A DNA stretch of 7,250 bases from JBKHXU01 sp046565865 (GTDB lineage Bacteria > Pseudomonadota > Gammaproteobacteria > Acidiferrobacterales > Sulfurifustaceae). Shown here piece after piece: positions 6,268 through 7,250 of the stretch. The first letter of the stretch is position 1, and each line of letters begins with the position of its first letter. The stretch lies in contig JBKHXU010000183.1 of NCBI GenBank assembly GCA_046565865.1, positions 1-7,250 on the forward strand, in the 5' to 3' direction. Made by a program: the position numbers and the translations under genes. Below the pieces are notes generated by a model, which made no database searches, had not been told where the DNA came from, and saw only the letters and a program-made list of their open reading frames with translations.

Positions 6268-6726
6268 ATGTCCGCCTCTCTTTTGGTGGTGGGATCGATT
6301 GTCCTTTTGAGCGCATGTGGCAACGAGGCATCGCCTATTCCGATCACGGGCGGTGGGACCTTGGACTGTCCGACGTTCCAGGCCTCGGTGAATCCCATCT
6401 TCGATCAGAATCTCGGCGGCCGGACTTGTTCGGCCAGCGGTTGCCACTCGGTGTTCAGCAGCGCGGGCGGGGCGTTTAAGATTTATCCGAACGCGTTGCC
6501 GAACACGGTCGAGATGCAGGCGAATTATCTTTCGGCCAAGGGCATGGCCAATTTGAATGATCCGAGCCAAAGTAAGTTGCTGCTCGAACCGTTGGCGGGC
6601 ACGCAGTCGATCGTCGGCAGTCATACCGGCGGCGATATCTTCGCGTCGACCAGCGATCCCAACTACAGCACGATTCTCAGTTGGATCTCAATGCAAGTAC
6701 CGGGACCCAGTGCGTGTTTTCCGTGA
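6268..6726 (+). CDS. small c-type cytochrome-like lipoprotein with CX4CH motif
   Basis: A 152-residue lipoprotein. The signal peptide MSASLLVVGSIVLLSAC has lipobox LSAC with Cys17. The start at 6268 is chosen for its strong ribosome binding site; ATG 6232 (12 residues longer, adding R, K and K) is possible because the n-region is otherwise uncharged. The mature part has C-P-T-F-Q-A-S-V-N-P-I-F followed by CSASGCH (Cys54, Cys59, His60), a CX4CH haem-binding variant rather than CXXCH. It ends in I-L-S-W-I-S-M-Q-V-P-G-P-S-A-C-F-P. The layout resembles the last domain of the preceding HzsA-like protein (F-A-A-T-V-H-P-I, CATCH, final C-N-W-I-Q-A-G-T-C-P), so the two are probably homologous. I infer a monohaem outer-membrane electron carrier or partner subunit. 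It lies 43 bases after the HzsA-like stop and overlaps the next gene by four bases. Confidence 0.75.
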   Translation: MSASLLVVGSIVLLSACGNEASPIPITGGGTLDCPTFQASVNPIFDQNLGGRTCSASGCHSVFSSAGGAFKIYPNALPNTVEMQANYLSAKGMANLNDPSQSKLLLEPLAGTQSIVGSHTGGDIFASTSDPNYSTILSWISMQVPGPSACFP

Positions 6727-7250
6727 GGTGGCGCGCGTGGGTGGTTGTCCTATGCGTGATGTGCGCCGCCGCCTCGGCCGATGATACGCCGCGCGTGCAA
6801 GTGGTCGATCCGTTCCTCGAGTTTCACACCGGGCCGGGGCGCGGCTATCCGCTGTTTCATGTGGTCGAACGTGGCGAGTGGGTCGAGATCCTCAAGCGTC
6901 GCACCGATTGGTTCAAGGTGCGCGCGGCCGATGGCAAGGAGGGCTGGGTTGCACGCGCGCAGATGGAGCGCACCGCGGTCGCGGCCGGTATCGCGACCCG
7001 ATTTCGCGACACCGAGGTCGAGGACTATCGCGCGCGCCGTGTCGAGGTTGGTTTCGCCGGCGGCTGGGTCGAGAGTGATCCGCTGATGTTGGTGCGCGCC
7101 GGCTATCGGTTCACGGAGCAGGTCGCCGGCGAACTCAGCTACGGTCAGATTTCCGGCGATTTCGCCAGCGCGCAGTTACTGTACGTCGGTCTTCGAGTGG
7201 AGCCGTTCGGCGACGAGCGCGTCTCGCCGTTCTTCACGCTCGGCGTCGGC
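6723..7250 (+). CDS. exported SH3b-domain protein with outer-membrane beta-barrel-like region (partial)
   Basis: The frame is open from GTG 6723 to the window edge (176 codons) and continues beyond. The GTG shares GTGA with the preceding stop, a typical coupled start. It yields a good signal peptide, MRWRAWVVVLCVMCAAASA, with cleavage before D20. GTG 6714 is an alternative. Residues about 24-81 form a bacterial SH3 domain: VQVVDPFLEFHTGPGRGYPL, then V-V-E-R-G-E-W-V-E-I-L, a T-D-W-F-K-V-R strand and G-K-E-G-W-V-A-R. From about residue 105, alternating polar and hydrophobic strands with aromatic ends (VEVGFAGGWVES, MLVRAGYRF, VAGELSYGQISG, LLYVGLRVEPF, SPFFTLGVG) look like an OmpA-type small barrel. 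The SH3b domain may bind peptidoglycan or a partner. The C-terminus is unseen, so the barrel size is unknown. Likely an outer-membrane or periplasmic partner of the two cytochrome lipoproteins. Confidence 0.8.
   Translation, partial: MRWRAWVVVLCVMCAAASADDTPRVQVVDPFLEFHTGPGRGYPLFHVVERGEWVEILKRRTDWFKVRAADGKEGWVARAQMERTAVAAGIATRFRDTEVEDYRARRVEVGFAGGWVESDPLMLVRAGYRFTEQVAGELSYGQISGDFASAQLLYVGLRVEPFGDERVSPFFTLGVG

Noticed and set aside
5547..6398. Minus-strand open frame (about 283 codons) across the end of the HzsA-like gene and into the next
   Set aside because: It crosses two genes with haem motifs on the + strand and encodes a histidine/arginine-rich sequence with no family match. It is a GC-driven shadow.
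1..7250. CRISPR arrays, tRNA and rRNA genes
   Set aside because: No regularly spaced direct repeats, no cloverleaf with a T-arm consensus, and no rRNA-like conserved stretches were seen on either strand.

Overview
The window reads as chromosomal DNA of a high-GC proteobacterium. I favour a gammaproteobacterium because of the class I (GEMM) riboswitch and the HzsA-like cytochrome context, but no rRNA or housekeeping marker is present to confirm this. All convincing genes lie on the + strand.

Positions 1-1250 look like an accessory, eroded polymorphic-toxin or contact-dependent-inhibition locus. The end of one SMI1/KNR4 (SUKH-type) immunity-like gene is followed by a complete tandem paralogue (174-644), both visibly AT-richer than the rest. 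Next is a degraded piece of a filamentous-haemagglutinin/CdiA-type repeat (about 915-1184). No intact toxin or CdiA/CdiB gene is visible. Positions 1248-1473 hold no supported gene.

Positions 1474-3112 hold a closely spaced pair: a DUF2064/TIGR04282-type nucleotide-sugar-fold glycosyltransferase (1474-2103), then an exported ApbE-family FAD:protein FMN transferase (GTG start 2111, stop 3112). Two usual metal-site positions of the ApbE appear altered.

Positions 3113-3401 form a leader. It contains a convincing class I cyclic-dinucleotide (GEMM, c-di-GMP-I type) riboswitch (about 3269-3363), then an 8-bp hairpin (3367-3390) directly abutting the ribosome binding site of the next gene.

Positions 3402-7250 form a tightly packed operon under that leader. 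It encodes a 940-residue outer-membrane lipoprotein with a beta-propeller and three CXXCH haem sites, related to hydrazine synthase alpha subunit. It also encodes a small lipoprotein with an unusual CX4CH haem site that looks like a paralogue of the first protein's C-terminal domain. The last gene, whose start overlaps the preceding stop (GTGA), encodes an exported SH3b-domain protein running into an outer-membrane beta-barrel-like region cut by the window edge. My best reading is a c-di-GMP-controlled envelope redox or electron-transfer module of unknown substrate, next to a flavinylation enzyme. The function is inferred, not shown.
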